A stretch of DNA of 64,000 nt from Enchytraeus crypticus (GCA_905160935.1 CAJHZI010000266.1:372001-436000), one strand, 5' to 3'; shown: positions 26,937 to 39,820, counted from the first letter of the stretch. A program made the numbers and translations. Notes: generated from the letters alone by a model not told the origin.

Positions 26937-28659
26937 ACACTGTTGCTTCATTGAATTTCTTCTCGTCAGATTTAGTGTAAATCATTGGTTCAGAAAACTT
27001 GAATTGATTGTATATTTCTTTAATATTTTGCTCTAAAGTGTCAAAGAATATTTGAGCAACATCATCTGCATCATTTGTTGCAGTAAATGTGACTGGAGCT
27101 TGTTTGTAAATATTATCATCAAAACACTTTATGTAATAACAGAACGAGCTAGGTGTGTGCTTCTGGTATTGGTTAGTGTATGACACACTTGGATCCGGTT
27201 GACATGTATTAATTGGTTTGATTAAAGACTCAAAGTCAGCGTAAACTATGAATGGTACTCGCATCGATTTTTTATAGTGATTGAATTTCATAAACGTTCC
27301 AGAGTCAGGTAACACAATTTTTTGAGCGTCGTGTTGTGAACAATATTCAGTGTGATTATTAAGAGCATTTTCACTTGTGAAACCGTTTAAGCATCGTCTG
27401 CAGTAATGCATTGCATGGTGATTTCCTTCTATTGACATCAATCTATTGAAGTTCTTAATCCAGCAGTAATGATTATTATAACCTTTTGATATTAGTAACA
27501 AATCTACTGCGTTTTGACTATTAAATGTTGAAATCCTTAATGGTATTAATTCTTCTTCTTTGGCCCACGCCTCTAGCTTTTCATATCCAAACACATGAAT
27601 TGATACATTGTTATTCTTTTCAAATTTATCAATATCTTTCAAATTAACCGGAAAATCAATACCATTCCAGTTAAATTCTTCGGCCTGCTTCTTTAATTGT
27701 TTATCAATGCGTTGTGGATTTTTTTCAACAGGATTTAAGGCTCTAGCTAAACACCATTTGAAACACTGATCGTCTTCATTTTTCATATTTATAATAGCCT
27801 TTTTATCAGCTAATTCTTCAGGAAGAGGAATGTAGGAGCTACCTCGTAGTGGCTTGTATTCTACAGTATTTATTTCTAATTTCATCACTCTGCGAAATCT
27901 CCAATTACTACCCCGCATCTGAAAATTAGCCATTGACTCTAGCATTTTACGTTTAGTCTTTTCATACACCTCTGCGGTATCTGTGGATGGTAAAATTATT
28001 TCAGTTTTTGAAAGAAAAGGGGTGTCAGACGATGTAATTTCCTCAGTCTTCAAATCCACCCTTTCCATTGTACATGTGAGTGTTAGATTAACTTTTGACT
28101 GAGGGTTGTTGTTTAATATATTTAACACTTTTGTCTGAACGCTATTGAGAAATGACACTGCATCCACTCCATTTCGACCATCAATGGTATATTGCTTAGT
28201 GAATCCCTTTAAAGCTGATTTTGTTTCTTTGATTTCATACGTATCCGCCTTAGACTTGTTAAATATGTTCTCAACTTTAGACTTTAGTGTCTTATACGAT
28301 TCTCTTACTTTACTTTTAGTGTTGCTTGGTACATCGCTTACCAGCCAATCCCAATATGATTTGATAGTTGCCATTACTCCAGTCTTAATTGGTGCAAGAA
28401 TCTCAGTTTTTATATCAGGCACCGGTGTGTCGAGCAAATTGCCATAATGTCTCTTGGGTGATGGTTTATATTTAGTTGGAACTAAAATCGGTTGTTGAAT
28501 ATCTGGTACAGGAGAATTGAGCAAATCTACAACACCACCGATTGTTTGTGATGTCGATGACAACGCATCAATAAGCTCTGCCTTGCGAAGAGAATAGTAT
28601 CTTTTAATACCTCGTTGCTTCGCGACAAGTCGCAATTGTTTCACCGTTTGAGTTTCCAT
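26931..28659 (-). pseudogene. DNA polymerase B of element A, N-terminal part
   Basis: It starts at 28659 in ATATATAAAATGG. Residues 1-35 form a SAP/Rho-N-like motif (LRLVAKQRGIKRYYSLRKAE). An OTU-like region with KNEDDQCFKWCLARAL and NNHYCWIKN follows (about 290-395), then a C2H2 finger (YCRRC...H...) and the first exonuclease motif VYADFES (about 475). The frame is cut by element B and ends at a chance stop inside its TIR. The SAP start and YADFES/LDSNNLYG motifs mark a polymerase clade different from that of element B (FYDFETT, DVVSLYP, FHGCYFHGC). Confidence 0.93.
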
Positions 28660-30300
28660 TTTATATATGTAAGAAAAAATATTTAAATAAAATTCATATA
28701 TTTTTAATTTTTATTATATTTTCATTTTCTTTTCTATATTTATGTTTTTGCTATTCACGGAATGAGTACCACTCCACTACTGAAGCTCAACTTTCCAGCT
28801 GTTTAACGTGTAGGCTGCAGCAGAGTATACTCGTGTATACTCTGCTGTCTAATAAAAAGATTATAGCTGCTGATGTGTAACTCAGTGTACCACGTACATT
28901 AGCTTAAGACACAGCGAAGATGGCTATGAATTTGATATTTGGGTAACAGTAAATATATTGATTGCTTCATAAAGTAACTACATTTATGAATTTTGGAAAG
29001 TATACTGTAGAAATATACACGTATAGGCTTTTCACTTTCGCTTTCCACAGAGTTACAACATCTGAGCATCGGCATCGAGTAGCTGTGTCTTTTTACTAGA
29101 GCTTTTTACAGCGCTCAGTATATATAAACATCCAGCTGTTATTTTAAGCTAAGTATCTGAGAGTATACTCTGCTGTCTCGGGTATAGGCTTTTACATACA
29201 TGTATAGTTACTTTAAGGTAGCTGAACAGCTGCGTTATTTTAACCCGACCGTTTACAGCTAGGCTAGGAGAGTGGTTATCATACTTTCAGTACATACGTT
29301 GATGACAAGGCTAATATAGATATAAGCTTAGGTATCAAGGCTAAAGATGCCTGTTAAAATCATTTTGTCTCTGCCTTGTGGATGAAATGATGTGAATTGA
29401 AATCGTTTTTGTCCTCGTGAGCTGTGGGCGTGGGCGTGCTTGATTTTACGCTTGTGTGTTAGATTATTGATAGGCAAGGCTATGCTTCAATTGTAATGGT
29501 GTAAATTTTAAGGCAGAAAATAGAAATGAGCAAGACTCAAGGCATGTCTGTGCTTAATATTCATGTAACATTTATGCATCAAGGCTAAAATAGAATTTAG
29601 CTATGTTTTAAGGCTATTCTATGCTTGAAATGATTAACGTTCATCTCAGTATGCCTAATCAAGGCAGGGCAAGGCTAAAAAGGAAATTTAGCTAGATTTT
29701 AAGCTTAGGTTGTGCTTAAAAATCATAATGTGCCAGCCCCCCAATAATCCTACTACTACCGTGCTATTTCTATCATTAAAATAACGAACAACCCTGCGCA
29801 AGGAATGAATTGCATTAATACATCCAACTTGTTTTTAAAGCCTATTTCAACGTCCCATCATTCATGCTCTACATTATCGTCTGCAGTCCATTCTCGCTTC
29901 CGGCTACATTTCATATAATTCAAGGAGGGTAGGCCTACCTAATATATCTGTTGATAGAATTTGAAACCGGAAAGCGTCTGTAAAATAGTGTAATAATTTC
30001 TCAGAGGGCAATCGTAAATGTGGCGTAACTCAAAATGGAACGGTTTCTCTAATCCTTGTTAATATAATTGTGTTTTAATATAATACTTAATGAACTGCAA
30101 ATATTTCAATTAGGGTGTTTTAGTTTTAACATGTATGTTTGCTGCAGTATGTATTCTGATGCTATCGTTTTATTGTCTGCATACGCTCAGTGTCGGATCT
30201 TCAGAATATGCTAACTATATATCATGACGTTGCTAATGATCTAGACATGACTTTCTATCCTGCGAAATCAAAATGTCTTTTTGTAGGACAGGTCCTATAG
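28660..30300. other. Right terminal region of element A and junction with host (boundary not resolved)
   Basis: No gene. A perfect 13-bp stem, CAGCAGAGTATAC (28818-28830) with GTATACTCTGCTG (28835-28847), loop TCGT, may belong to the terminal repeat of element A. AGAGTATACTCTGCTGTCT recurs near 29160, and GTATAGGCTTTT occurs near 29021 and 29182. Degenerate repeats around CAAGGCTAAAA and TTTAAGGCTA occupy about 29325-29730. The matching left end is outside the window, so the terminus cannot be set. Confidence 0.4.
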
Positions 30301-30469
30301 AATATTGAACCCTCCAAAATGTTCATTTTCAATAAACATTTACAATTATGACCTTCAATGTGAATCTCTTTATTTTTTTCTGCACACTTGTGTGTTTTGC
30401 CTGCTGCTTTATTTTCTTTTGTGATTTTTGTGGAATTATTCTGCCCATGAAATTGATTTTATATACAGT

Positions 30470-30477
<8 letters not shown>

Positions 30478-30530
<53 letters not shown>
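30478..30530. repeat. (TA)n microsatellite
   Basis: About 25 TA units. Similar tracts occur elsewhere in the host part. Reading frames across it are artefacts. Confidence 0.95.
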
Positions 30531-30535
<5 letters not shown>

Positions 30536-30574
30536 GTCTAAGTATGCTAATATAAAGACGAAAACAGAAAACAG

Positions 30575-30645
30575 TGAAAGCGGAGGCGTTATCTACTATG
30601 GACCTGCCAGTAGGCAGTGCACAGAGAGAGATAGAGTATAAGTTC
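30575..30645 (+). mobile_element. RTE-like LINE 3' end fragment
   Basis: GGAGGCGTTATCTACTATGG followed by ACCTGCCAGTAGGCAGTGCAC matches the 3' end of the LINE at 61170-63225. Confidence 0.7.
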
Positions 30646-30659
30646 ACATACATGTGCTG

Positions 30660-31360
30660 TATAGCCTAGTACTAACTAAACGTTGTTGATTAATTATTTT
30701 AAATAGTGGACTTATTGACTTAGCCAATGTGCAAATATTATATGTAGACCTGTAATAATGTGTTACTTATAATTATATACTGTCTTCCTAGACGCCGAAA
30801 AACTAACAATGCACCAAAAACTTGATTCTGTAGATCATTCCATTTAGGCTTACACATTCAGCTTATTTACAACTATAAAGTTTTTAAAATACACTTTATA
30901 ACAATACTGACCAATGGTACTATATCTATCTTATTTCAAGTCGCACAAAAACATATTTTGCTATTTAATGCAAGTTTTATATTTTTTAAATATTTTGTTA
31001 TTTAATGCAAGTTTTATATTAATACGAGATTAAATAATTAATTAATGCATCTAGTTTGTTTAGAAATTTTTTAAAATCAATGCTAAACATTCAATTATTT
31101 AACTTCTTAGCAAATTGCCACTCACGTTCCAATCTGTGTCTGTTTTGTTGTTTTGATCCCTATTTTTTTAAACAAATTAACATTTCGCCTATGCTACCAA
31201 ACTTGTTTGCTAACTTTGAAACTAACCCTTGATTTTGCAGATAGATTTCTTCAATTCGTTATGATAAATTGATTGAACAAATTGAATGTTAATAAATGTT
31301 ATTACCAGAGATTTGCCAAATAAATAAACCGAATGAGTTTTTTGTATCCATTCTTCTGAA
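30660..31360. other. AT-rich host DNA, nothing recognised
   Basis: No open frame of note. A short duplication of TTTTATATTTTTTAAATA-like sequence lies near 30960-31020. Confidence 0.5.
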
Positions 31361-31364
31361 ATAT

Positions 31365-31600
31365 TCTTCATCATCATTTTCCCTTGAATCCCAGTTAAGC
31401 TAGGGTCGGTCTTCGAAAGTTTTGTAGGAGTTTCTGCAGCCTAGACTATAATCACCCAAATACCCTTTCTGACGTTTGATTGGATCTTAGGGCTCTGTCG
31501 CCTTTTACTACACGTGCAATCTACGATTGGTGTATTCTTCAGCATAGCATCCCGGACACCACACGTGTACCCGAACACAATACGGGTAATATTTTTGTAG
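31365..31600 (-). repeat. Dispersed repeat family with CCCAGTTAAGCTAGGGTCGG end
   Basis: Related, in the opposite orientation, to 63600-63790 (GACCCTAGGTAAACTGG, GTCGTAAAAGGCAACAAAG) and in part to 51400-51460 and 57520-57560. Short length and number of copies suggest a SINE. Confidence 0.6.
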
Positions 31601-32084
31601 AAAAATACTGAGCAAGTGAAAGTAGGTGATTATTCCAACAGCATAATTAATTATCTTAGTAGGGTATCTGAGAGATCGTTGGCATGCATGTAATTACAGT
31701 ATAATTGGAAAAGAAGTCTTACAATAGATAAGATAGAAAACAAACATTGGCATAACTAGGGGGCACGGTGGCAGCTGCCTCCCTAAATAAGAGGGCTGCC
31801 ACCCCAGCTACCCCGAAAACAGAAAGTACAGTGAAGCTAGTAGTTAAAAACTATTATTGTAATTAAATGGTAATAATAATCCGTGAATTCGTTTTGTCCA
31901 AGTTGATGGGTAACATACATTTGATCATTAGACAATAATTATTGTCGTATTCCGATATTTGTAGCCTCGGCTGCCAATTCATCATGTTAAGTTGCTACCT
32001 CCTAAAAAATAAGTTACGTTTAACAAATTGTACACATATCAATAATTGAAATAATGATCTCTGATGATATCTATCGCATTTAAT

Positions 32085-33156
32085 TAGCGATGGGAATTTT
32101 ATGAATTTCCAGAGTTCGGTTCGTTGAAAATGAAAGTTCGATTCGGTTCGGGTCAGTTAGTAGCTGACAATTTGAGAGTTCGGTTCGGTTTGGCATCCTT
32201 GTATCAAGGGTTCGGTTTCGGTTCGGGTTCGGCTTGCTTTCTACCTCACAGGAGTTCGATTCGTGTTCGAAATGGTTTGGTTTGGATATGGATAATGATA
32301 CAATTGTTTAACATTACTTATAATAATCATGGTTATGATAAACATGTTTAAGATGGTTTATGGTAAATGTGCTTAAAAATACATGAAGTCATAATAACTG
32401 TCACATATTTCACCTGAATGTGAAATGAAAAAGGAGAGAGTTGGTATTTATTCCAGTACATTTCTGAATAAATTGTAAATTGACCAACGAATGTTCATAG
32501 AATAGATATTTAGCTTTATTACTGTATCTGAAATATTCTCTTTGATTATAACCAGAAAATAGAATGCTTCATCAATTTTTAAATAAATTTTGTCACTAGG
32601 CTTCTATATTAGAAACGTTTAATTAAGTGGAAGTGTCTTGGCTAAAATTTGATCCAATATTTCAGAGAAAAACTGAAATTTATTAACATAAAAATGTCAA
32701 ATAAGGACGATTTGGTATAACCGTCAACATCCACAGAAAAATGATCATAATATATACGGTTTGCTATCAACTGAACCAGTAATAAACTTCATAATTTACC
32801 GTAGAATTTCAAATTTGAAACTCTCAGGTCAATTATGAAGTTACGAAAATAGCTATGAAAATTATTGCATTGCTAGGGTGCAAAATTATTTACTCCAGAT
32901 AGCCGTAACACACATAAATGTCAAATAGAATTATTTGTAAATCTGGTTGCAATAATATTAAGATGGCACACTAAACTCGCTTTGACCAAGTCAGGGTTCG
33001 GTTGGGGTTCGGCCAGAGTCTGGTTTCGGATCCGATTCGGGTTCGGCCAGAGTCTGGGTTCGGGTTCAGTTCGGGTTCGGCCAGAGTCTGGTTTCGGGTT
33101 GGGTTCCGTACAGTCAAAATTCCAGATTTCAAGGTTCGGTTCGATTCCCATCTCCA
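32085..33156. mobile_element. Non-autonomous hAT-like element with GTTCGG subterminal repeats
   Basis: An 8-bp duplication CATTTAAT flanks it (32077-32084 and 33157-33164). The ends TAGCGATGGGAAT and ATTCCCATCTCCA are inverted with 11 of 13 matches. GGTTCGG-rich blocks lie just inside both ends (about 32110-32280 and 32990-33145) in opposite orientation. No transposase frame; open frames in the GTTCGG blocks are composition artefacts. Confidence 0.8.
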
Positions 33157-33214
33157 CATTTAATATCACATGTTTAACGATTAGGCGGTTTAGTCAATTA
33201 TCAGTTATGTGAAT

Positions 33215-33420
33215 GCCCGAGATTTTACTCGCTGATCAGATCTACCGGGAATTACATAACGGCACACTGGGTCAGGAAGCACAGATGCTTGTTTAAAACC
33301 AATTTCCTCCTTCCTCGCCATGGTTATTAGTAATCGATCCCAGGATCTCTGAAGCATTCGCTTATTAAGCAAAACACCATCGATTCAATCCCGTTGAACC
33401 GACTCTGAGTGTAAATCTTG
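33215..33420. repeat. tRNA-like dispersed repeat remnant
   Basis: GCCCGAGATTTTACTCGCTGATCAG at the start of this stretch resembles 48835-48905 (GTCCGAGATTTTGCTATCAGATAAG). Probably an old SINE. The flanking 33420-34070 is plain AT-rich DNA. Confidence 0.4.
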
Positions 33421-34073
33421 TGATAGGCTATATACTGTATATACATATATAATTCAAATTTAGATTTATCGGTTTTCAAAATTAAATATAAGTGATAATC
33501 TCCAAAAAACCGGACTTAAGTCGAAGACTAAAAAATTGAGTTAGGTATTCATTCTTATAGAGAATTAATTTACTATTTCAGCGAGATAACGTACAGAATT
33601 GTGGCTGTTAAAATAGGAAAGATAAGTAAATTTTAAGTCTAAATATGACACATGGCAAATTAAGTGAAATTTGAAATCAAGCTTTGCCAAAATTGAAAAC
33701 TGAATTATCAATAAGCATTACTCGTCTTGGTACATTTTTTACTTGAACCAAAAAATAATCAGAATATGGAGCCAGTTTCAAAAGATTTCGATGACATATT
33801 CTATTGATGTATCTCTGTGCATTTTATTCTACGATATTAAATCACCTATCATTCATTCAGAAATGAATGATAGATGATTTAATTGCGCATTCCTGTTAAA
33901 ATTGAAAAAATGCGATAGTAGCGACAATGCATTTCTTTACAGTTAGTAACTATAAAGTTCAATCTTGACTGGCCCTTGGACATTTCTATAATTATAATGA
34001 GAGGTAACTTTTCCTTGCTGAGACAGTGAACTTTCATTTCTTTTCTTGAGTTGATAGGGACTTAAAGAGATCA

Positions 34074-34077
<4 letters not shown>

Positions 34078-34125
<48 letters not shown>
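34078..34125. repeat. (TA)n microsatellite
   Basis: About 22 TA units directly before a SINE copy. Confidence 0.95.
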
Positions 34126-34126
<1 letters not shown>

Positions 34127-34140
34127 CATATATACATTTA

Positions 34141-34275
34141 CTGGCTGGAGCCAGTGGCGAAGTCTGTAAGATACTCGACCGCGGATCAGTTGATGCGGGT
34201 TCAAATGCTGGGCTCGACCGTCACTGACATCGCTTTCGAGCGAGGAAACTGACGTTAACCTTAGCTTTACCAGCT
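34141..34275 (+). mobile_element. tRNA-derived SINE
   Basis: A box A-like AGTGGCGAAGTCTG and box B-like GGGTTCAAATGC are spaced as in tRNA genes. The 3' part CGTCACTGACATCG...GAAACTGACGTTAACCTTAG recurs at 49540-49631 (minus, interrupted by a hAT element) and, more degraded, at 59160-59290. Confidence 0.75.
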
Positions 34276-34287
34276 TTTTTACATGCA

Positions 34288-34310
34288 TATATATATATAT
34301 ATATTTATTT

Positions 34311-34396
<86 letters not shown>

Positions 34397-34402
34397 AAGA
34401 GA
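34288..34402. repeat. (TA)n-(GA)n compound microsatellite
   Basis: About 70 bp of TA-rich repeat followed by about 40 bp of GA repeat, at the 3' side of the SINE. Confidence 0.95.
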
Positions 34403-34835
34403 GTGTTTTTTTCATCTTGACTATACAACACTTCCTACTGGTCTTTCCTTAAGTTAAGTATGTGCTATGAATTTTTTATTGTGGCTTGTGTTGTATTTAA
34501 AACGTTATCATGGTAACTGAATTGTATTCTGACATTGAAAGTACGAATGTATGCATTGTTATACTGTAATTTGTACTAATTTCCAGTGGTACCGCTCATT
34601 TAAACTTATATGTATTTCAATCAACCCTATACTCGATACGAAAGAGAATTTATTGAACACTGAGTTGGCTTTCTTTTGCCTTTATGAAACCTTGTGCCAC
34701 TAGACAGCAGCAAACATTTCACGTCCACAAAATGAAGAACTGTAAAATATTTTTGAAACTGCTATAATCTGATCAATAGGCTGCATGCTAAGAGCAATTT
34801 CTACGGAAGCGCACGGTGTGAATAAGGCTACTGCA

Positions 34836-34913
34836 AGCATTTGACGTCCCTGACATCATCCCTGGATGAGAAAACGGACGTTAAACCTTTATTATTATTA
34901 TTATTATTATTAT
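34836..34913 (+). mobile_element. L2/CR1-like LINE 3' end fragment
   Basis: GACGTCCCTGACATCATCCC, then GATGAGAAAACGGACGTTAAACC and (TTA)n, is the 3' end also seen, reversed, at 42121-42190, 55500-55545 and 56065-56130. Shorter relics lie at 37150-37192 and 39318-39380. Confidence 0.7.
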
Positions 34914-36240
34914 TTCATGTAGCATATCGAGATGGTAAAGAAGTCATATAGTTATAATTGAATTTCAAACAGAAATGCTGTCTGATTCATAATCTACATC
35001 AGGAATAATGCAAAACAGGGTTAGATTACTATGTTTCCTCAAGGTTAATCGTTATGGTGTAGGGTTGAAAGATTGTCATGGGGAGAGTGTTAAAACTTCA
35101 GTATGGGATAACACATTTGCCAAGGGCGGTCGAACCCCAGACCCCCAACGAATCCAACTCTGCCCTTAAACGCCTCCTTCTGAACATTTCCTCTACTTGT
35201 TTACAGTTTATGATCAGTTGTTGCAGTGCCTAAATATATACATGTATAACAAAATGCATGGCATTACGATGTTGTATAATTCGATGCCAAAAGTTACTCT
35301 AGGAAACGATATTTCTAGAATTAGAACTTGGGTTCCCGTGTTCGCCAGACCAGATTGCTCCAATTCGAAAATTAATTCTATAGTTAGCCAACATGACGCT
35401 TATTTATCATGACACAACATGATAAATAAGCGTTGAATTTTGGCATTTTATTATCTTATAAGAAAATAAATTAAATTTCTTCACATATTAGCTTAAAATA
35501 GCCAAATAAAATGTGTTAATTTAAAATATTCAATCTCTGTTTTGTCCAATCCACGCAGCAACAACAATTTTGACTTGGAAAATGGTCAGAAAATGTACTC
35601 TCATTAACGCATAAGAAATCTAAACATCTCTTGCAGTTACTTCTGAGAAATTTGCTCTGACTAAATTGTAAATATTGTATCACTGTTTTATCTACAGTAT
35701 ATCTATTTAACCTAAGGCATTCTGCTCAGCCGATCCTTGGTCACTTAATGATCTAAATTTTTATATCTCTTTTCATAATTTATTTATGAGCTGCGAAAAA
35801 CACGCTTCTTTGTCTCCCTATCTTTAGATTTATTAAGCGGATATAAGATTAGCACCCTTTTTGGCCTATTTTGCTAGTCAGTTTTGTTTTGAATCTACAC
35901 TGATCAATATTGTCGTTGATGCTCTAATACTCTAATCGAACTAATCTAATCGAACACTCTAATCTTTATTGCTAATGAAAATGTTCTGAGCCAATTAAGT
36001 GTACAGAAGCCACTAATTATAAAATTAAAGTAGTACTGCACTGCTGAGTACCTGTCAAAAGAAGACTCTCATACATACTCTTCTGATCTTGCTCTGGATT
36101 TTGAGGTCGATCATGATCTACAATCAAGGAAATAATTTATGCACTTCTTAAATTTCAAATACCTTAACTACATTTGATAAAGTAGAAACTTAAATGGACA
36201 TCAATTATTTTCTAGTATAGATATTTTTTATATATCCCTC
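34914..36240. other. AT-rich host DNA without recognisable genes
   Basis: A short palindrome lies at about 35395-35425 (GCTTATTTATCATG..CATGATAAATAAGC). Otherwise there are no codon-like frames. Confidence 0.5.
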
Positions 36241-36246
36241 GTAAGT

Positions 36247-36509
36247 GTTCTGCCAAGTATCTGGTCCAAGGTACAGATTCATATTTAGAGTCTGCTTTCG
36301 CGCTCCAATAAGAGCACCACTTAGATCATTTAGTTAAACCTCTCTCAAAAGGCTATGTATCATTCACACTTTAATGTAGCATATATCTCGAAAATAATAT
36401 GGCTTCTGAAGTGGTTTCCCGTTCAGTCTTGTTCATTCGTCTCTTGCGACGAGTGCAGTTCACGGTTGGTCTATTCTTCATCGTCCCGCAGGTACAATAC
36501 GGAAAATAC

Positions 36510-36557
<48 letters not shown>

Positions 36558-36660
36558 GCTAAGAGAACTTTCATGTAGGCCAAAGTGGACAGGGGTTCGA
36601 AGGGCTAGCTCTGAAGTTCTGAACTCATCTGTCATCTGCTGTTGCCATAGATAAGAATGC
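36247..36660. repeat. Dispersed repeat (AAGTRTCTGGTCCAAGGTAC family) with embedded (TA)n
   Basis: The stretch TCCAAGGTACAGATTCATAT...AGTCTGCTTTCGCGCTCCA has relatives at 38090-38300 and 54400-54560. A TA tract lies at 36512-36553. Confidence 0.55.
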
Positions 36661-39218
36661 ATTATTATTAGTCTTTTACCCAGTTAAATAATCTTGTGTC
36701 ATGTATATTTGGTCAATTTTTTCGTGTGTTCTTTTTCATTCAAGATTCAATTGAACTGTACAGTACTACGTGCTTCACAACCCACTCCGGACCTTATTAA
36801 TATCGCTGCTTATTGAAAAACTGTACGCTAAATCTTGACTTTTGATTCATTTTTTGATAGATGCTCATTAACCGTAGGTGTTTTAGGCGGTCAACTAAAA
36901 ATGTAAAAAGAAAAACTTAAAACATTGGAATGCAATTTTTCAAATCTAATCAGATCAATTATTTTAAATTCTGTTACAACATGTTGCAATATATAGGAGA
37001 TTGCATTGTTTAGAATTTAGGACACTAGGCAGTTTATACTTTTGGCTGTTTAAACTGATGAATTTATAATGTCATATTAAGATATAATCTTATTTAGTAT
37101 TAATCTTATTTTCGATTTTATATTTTAGTAATTGAATATGATGTTTGTGACACCATCCTTTATGAGAAAACGGTCGTTAAACCTTTATTATTTGTTACTT
37201 TGTAGTAGAAAGTCTCAGTATGACGTCAGAAATGCAGCATCACTTGCATTACCTGATGTTCTAATATGTTCATAGGTTCTCAGTTCAGCATAATCCAGAA
37301 TAAAGGATTGATGCCCTACTCCGCTTTCTGATGAATTACCTGCATGTAATGCAGTTAAATGTCATCAATGCTGTCAAATATTAAAACTACTAAAATAAAT
37401 AACTATTTTTAATAACCGAAATCCTATATACTAATACTTAGGCTCAACACGTTTGATTGCACGCACCTAGGATGCAAAAGGAGTAAAAGAGAAAGCGATT
37501 CTGATCTCGAACATGTTGAATCAGCAGTATATTATTTTTAAGGTTAAGCAACTAAACAAATAGAGCATTAACATAACACGAATTTAATCAATTTTTGTCT
37601 GTGTCTAATGTAATTTCATTGGACCTGCAAGTTAAACTGACAACTATATCGTGCAAACTTAAAAAATGATAGGCTAATAATCAAATTCACCGTAAATTCA
37701 TCAGTATCTAAAAACATACTCTATCATATTCTGAACCCTAAAGCATTCAAAAGCATGTAAAACGCAAGAGTCTATTGCATCAGTTTTCTGAATAGTAAAT
37801 TTTAAATTCAAATTAATTGAAGACATCACGGAATTGTATATATTATAAATAACTAACCAAAAACATTACAGTTAACTAACTAAAGAGTTAGTCTATTAAT
37901 TCTGATAATTTTCTTACTTGTTTCTGCTAAACAGGCGTATATGTTCTCCTGATAGGCCTCACCTGAGGACTGATTGCTAATTCTACTTTCAGACCCAATT
38001 CCTAAACATATCTCAAGCTCAGTTAAACAAAAATGCAATACACTAGGCTAAACCGCATAAATATACCGTAATTCTATCTCTCTAATATTCCGCCAAGTGT
38101 CAGGTCCAAGGTACATATTAATACAGATAATCCTTTGCTCCATACAGAGAGCATTCTATAGATCAGCAAGTTAACCTCTTCACAACGGTTATGCCTTTAT
38201 AAATGCATTATGTTCCCTCTGCTTTCCTAATTTTTTGCTTGTCACGTTTTACGATACGTTTAGTTAACGGTTGATCAATTCTTCTGCGTATCGGATACAA
38301 CACGGGATACATATTATGTACCAAGTTGCAAACACAGGGAACATATTATGTTTTCAAGTTGAGATATATTACATGTATATTGAAACTGATGCATGTTAAT
38401 TAAGTAAATTGCTATATTCAAGGTTAGCATCCCTTTGCTCCAGATATTTCCTGTCCAAAGTCCGTTGTACACTTACTCCAACTGTGACATCCTTGCACAA
38501 GTCATTTAAAATACTTCTAACTGGATGAAGCCGGCAACATAATCGGCTAGATGTCGGACTGATGATATGTAGGTGCAAGATTCAAAATTCGTGCAAGTTT
38601 CGTCATCGAAATGTCATCGTGACAGGACATTATTTTTAAACTAAACGTAAAAATAAAATGATCTAAGATTACGCTTACGTTTTAGTGAAGTCCTCTAAAA
38701 TAAGATTATGGATATATATATATATATATTAATAGGATTTATGAATTATTTTGCAATTATAATAAAATATTGTGCAATTAAAACTTTATAAATGAGTGTG
38801 AGAAGGAAGTACAGATAATCCAAAAGCATTCAGAAAGTATTCAGAAAGATATTTTTGACCATCAATAATTATGCAGTATCTCATTTTACTCAGATTTATT
38901 GAACTTTATAAAACTAGATAATTTTTTATACCTTTTTCAAATCTCCTTATTTCGTTTTTCGCGCAACATATTATTTTCTGGTAAAATCTAAAAGAAATCT
39001 CAATGATACCATAAATAAAAGTAATGTAGCGCCTGCGTTAGGACTATGAGATATATGTAAAAAGCATTACAAATTACAATTTTAAATTCAAACTAGATCG
39101 TTGGCGAAAACTGTCTGTGAAGAATTTAAATTTGCAATGGTAGTGGTGTGAATAACTTTGTAATGATGCATCACACTCTATCAATATCCACAACAAAAAT
39201 TTGCATTGAAGAAAACTA

Positions 39219-39279
<61 letters not shown>

Positions 39280-39730
39280 TGTAGGCACTAAGCATACTTA
39301 TTAATATATACGTACGATGGGGACGTCCCTGACATCGTAATAGTATGAGAAAACGGCCAGTAAATCTTTAATATTATTATTATTTTATTATTATAATATA
39401 TTTTTAATATTTATACCCCGGGTGGAAAGAACCAGAGGTTTTATAAAAACAATTCGATCAATATATGCTGAATCGCCGCCCGGCTACTAGAGGTCTTGCT
39501 TAAAAGAATTGCTGAAGCAGACTGCATTAAATCTTTACAAATTCACAGAAAGCCTTTGCGAAAGAAAAGATGCCTCTCTCTTATTATTATTATTATTATT
39601 ATCATCATCATCAAATTTCTATTATTCTTCCAAGAAACTTAAAATTAAAGTTACTAATATTATTAATATTCATATTAATATTATTTTTGTTATTTGTAAT
39701 ATCAAATTAAGAAAGTTCTGAAATATTTCG
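36661..39730. other. AT-rich host DNA, repeats only
   Basis: It contains a relic LINE 3' end near 37150, the dispersed repeat at 38090-38300, and (TA)n at 38709-38729 and 39222-39271. A 60-codon frame at 38396-38578 (minus) does not fit the phase of the receptor exons and is not called. Confidence 0.5.
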
Positions 39731-39733
39731 TAC

Positions 39734-39820
39734 CTGCATTAACAACTTGTCCAGGAGTGTAATCTTGGATTTGCACCGGATTTGATGATTGAAAGCGAAT
39801 TTCAATCTTAACCGAACAAC
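39734..39820 (-). CDS. Ig-type receptor gene, cytoplasmic exon
   Basis: An 87-nt exon-like block with acceptor GCTTTAG| and donor |GTACGA, phase 1 on both sides. It continues in frame from the transmembrane exon and encodes a polar segment with VKIEIRFQSSNPVQIQDYTP. The 3' terminal exon was not found. The call depends on splice-site and phase agreement. Confidence 0.5.

Noticed and set aside
28660-29330. Right terminus of element A at the 28818-28847 hairpin
   Set aside because: Without the left end no inverted repeat or 6-bp duplication can be verified, so it is kept only as a candidate.
30348-30653. Frames across the (TA)n tracts (also near 33943, 36471, 39074, 55265)
   Set aside because: They arise from the repeat (YIYIYI-type translation) and have no other support.
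32921-33212. Overlapping frames in GTTCGG repeats
   Set aside because: Open on both strands because of the repeat composition of a hAT-like element.
34141-34275. tRNA gene
   Set aside because: A and B box-like sequences are present, but no cloverleaf can be completed and copies occur elsewhere, so it is a SINE.
38396-38578. 60-codon minus-strand frame ending LEYSNLLN, ITIM-like tail
   Set aside because: None of its possible acceptors gives phase 1, which the upstream cytoplasmic exon requires. The start is a TTG inside a likely intron.
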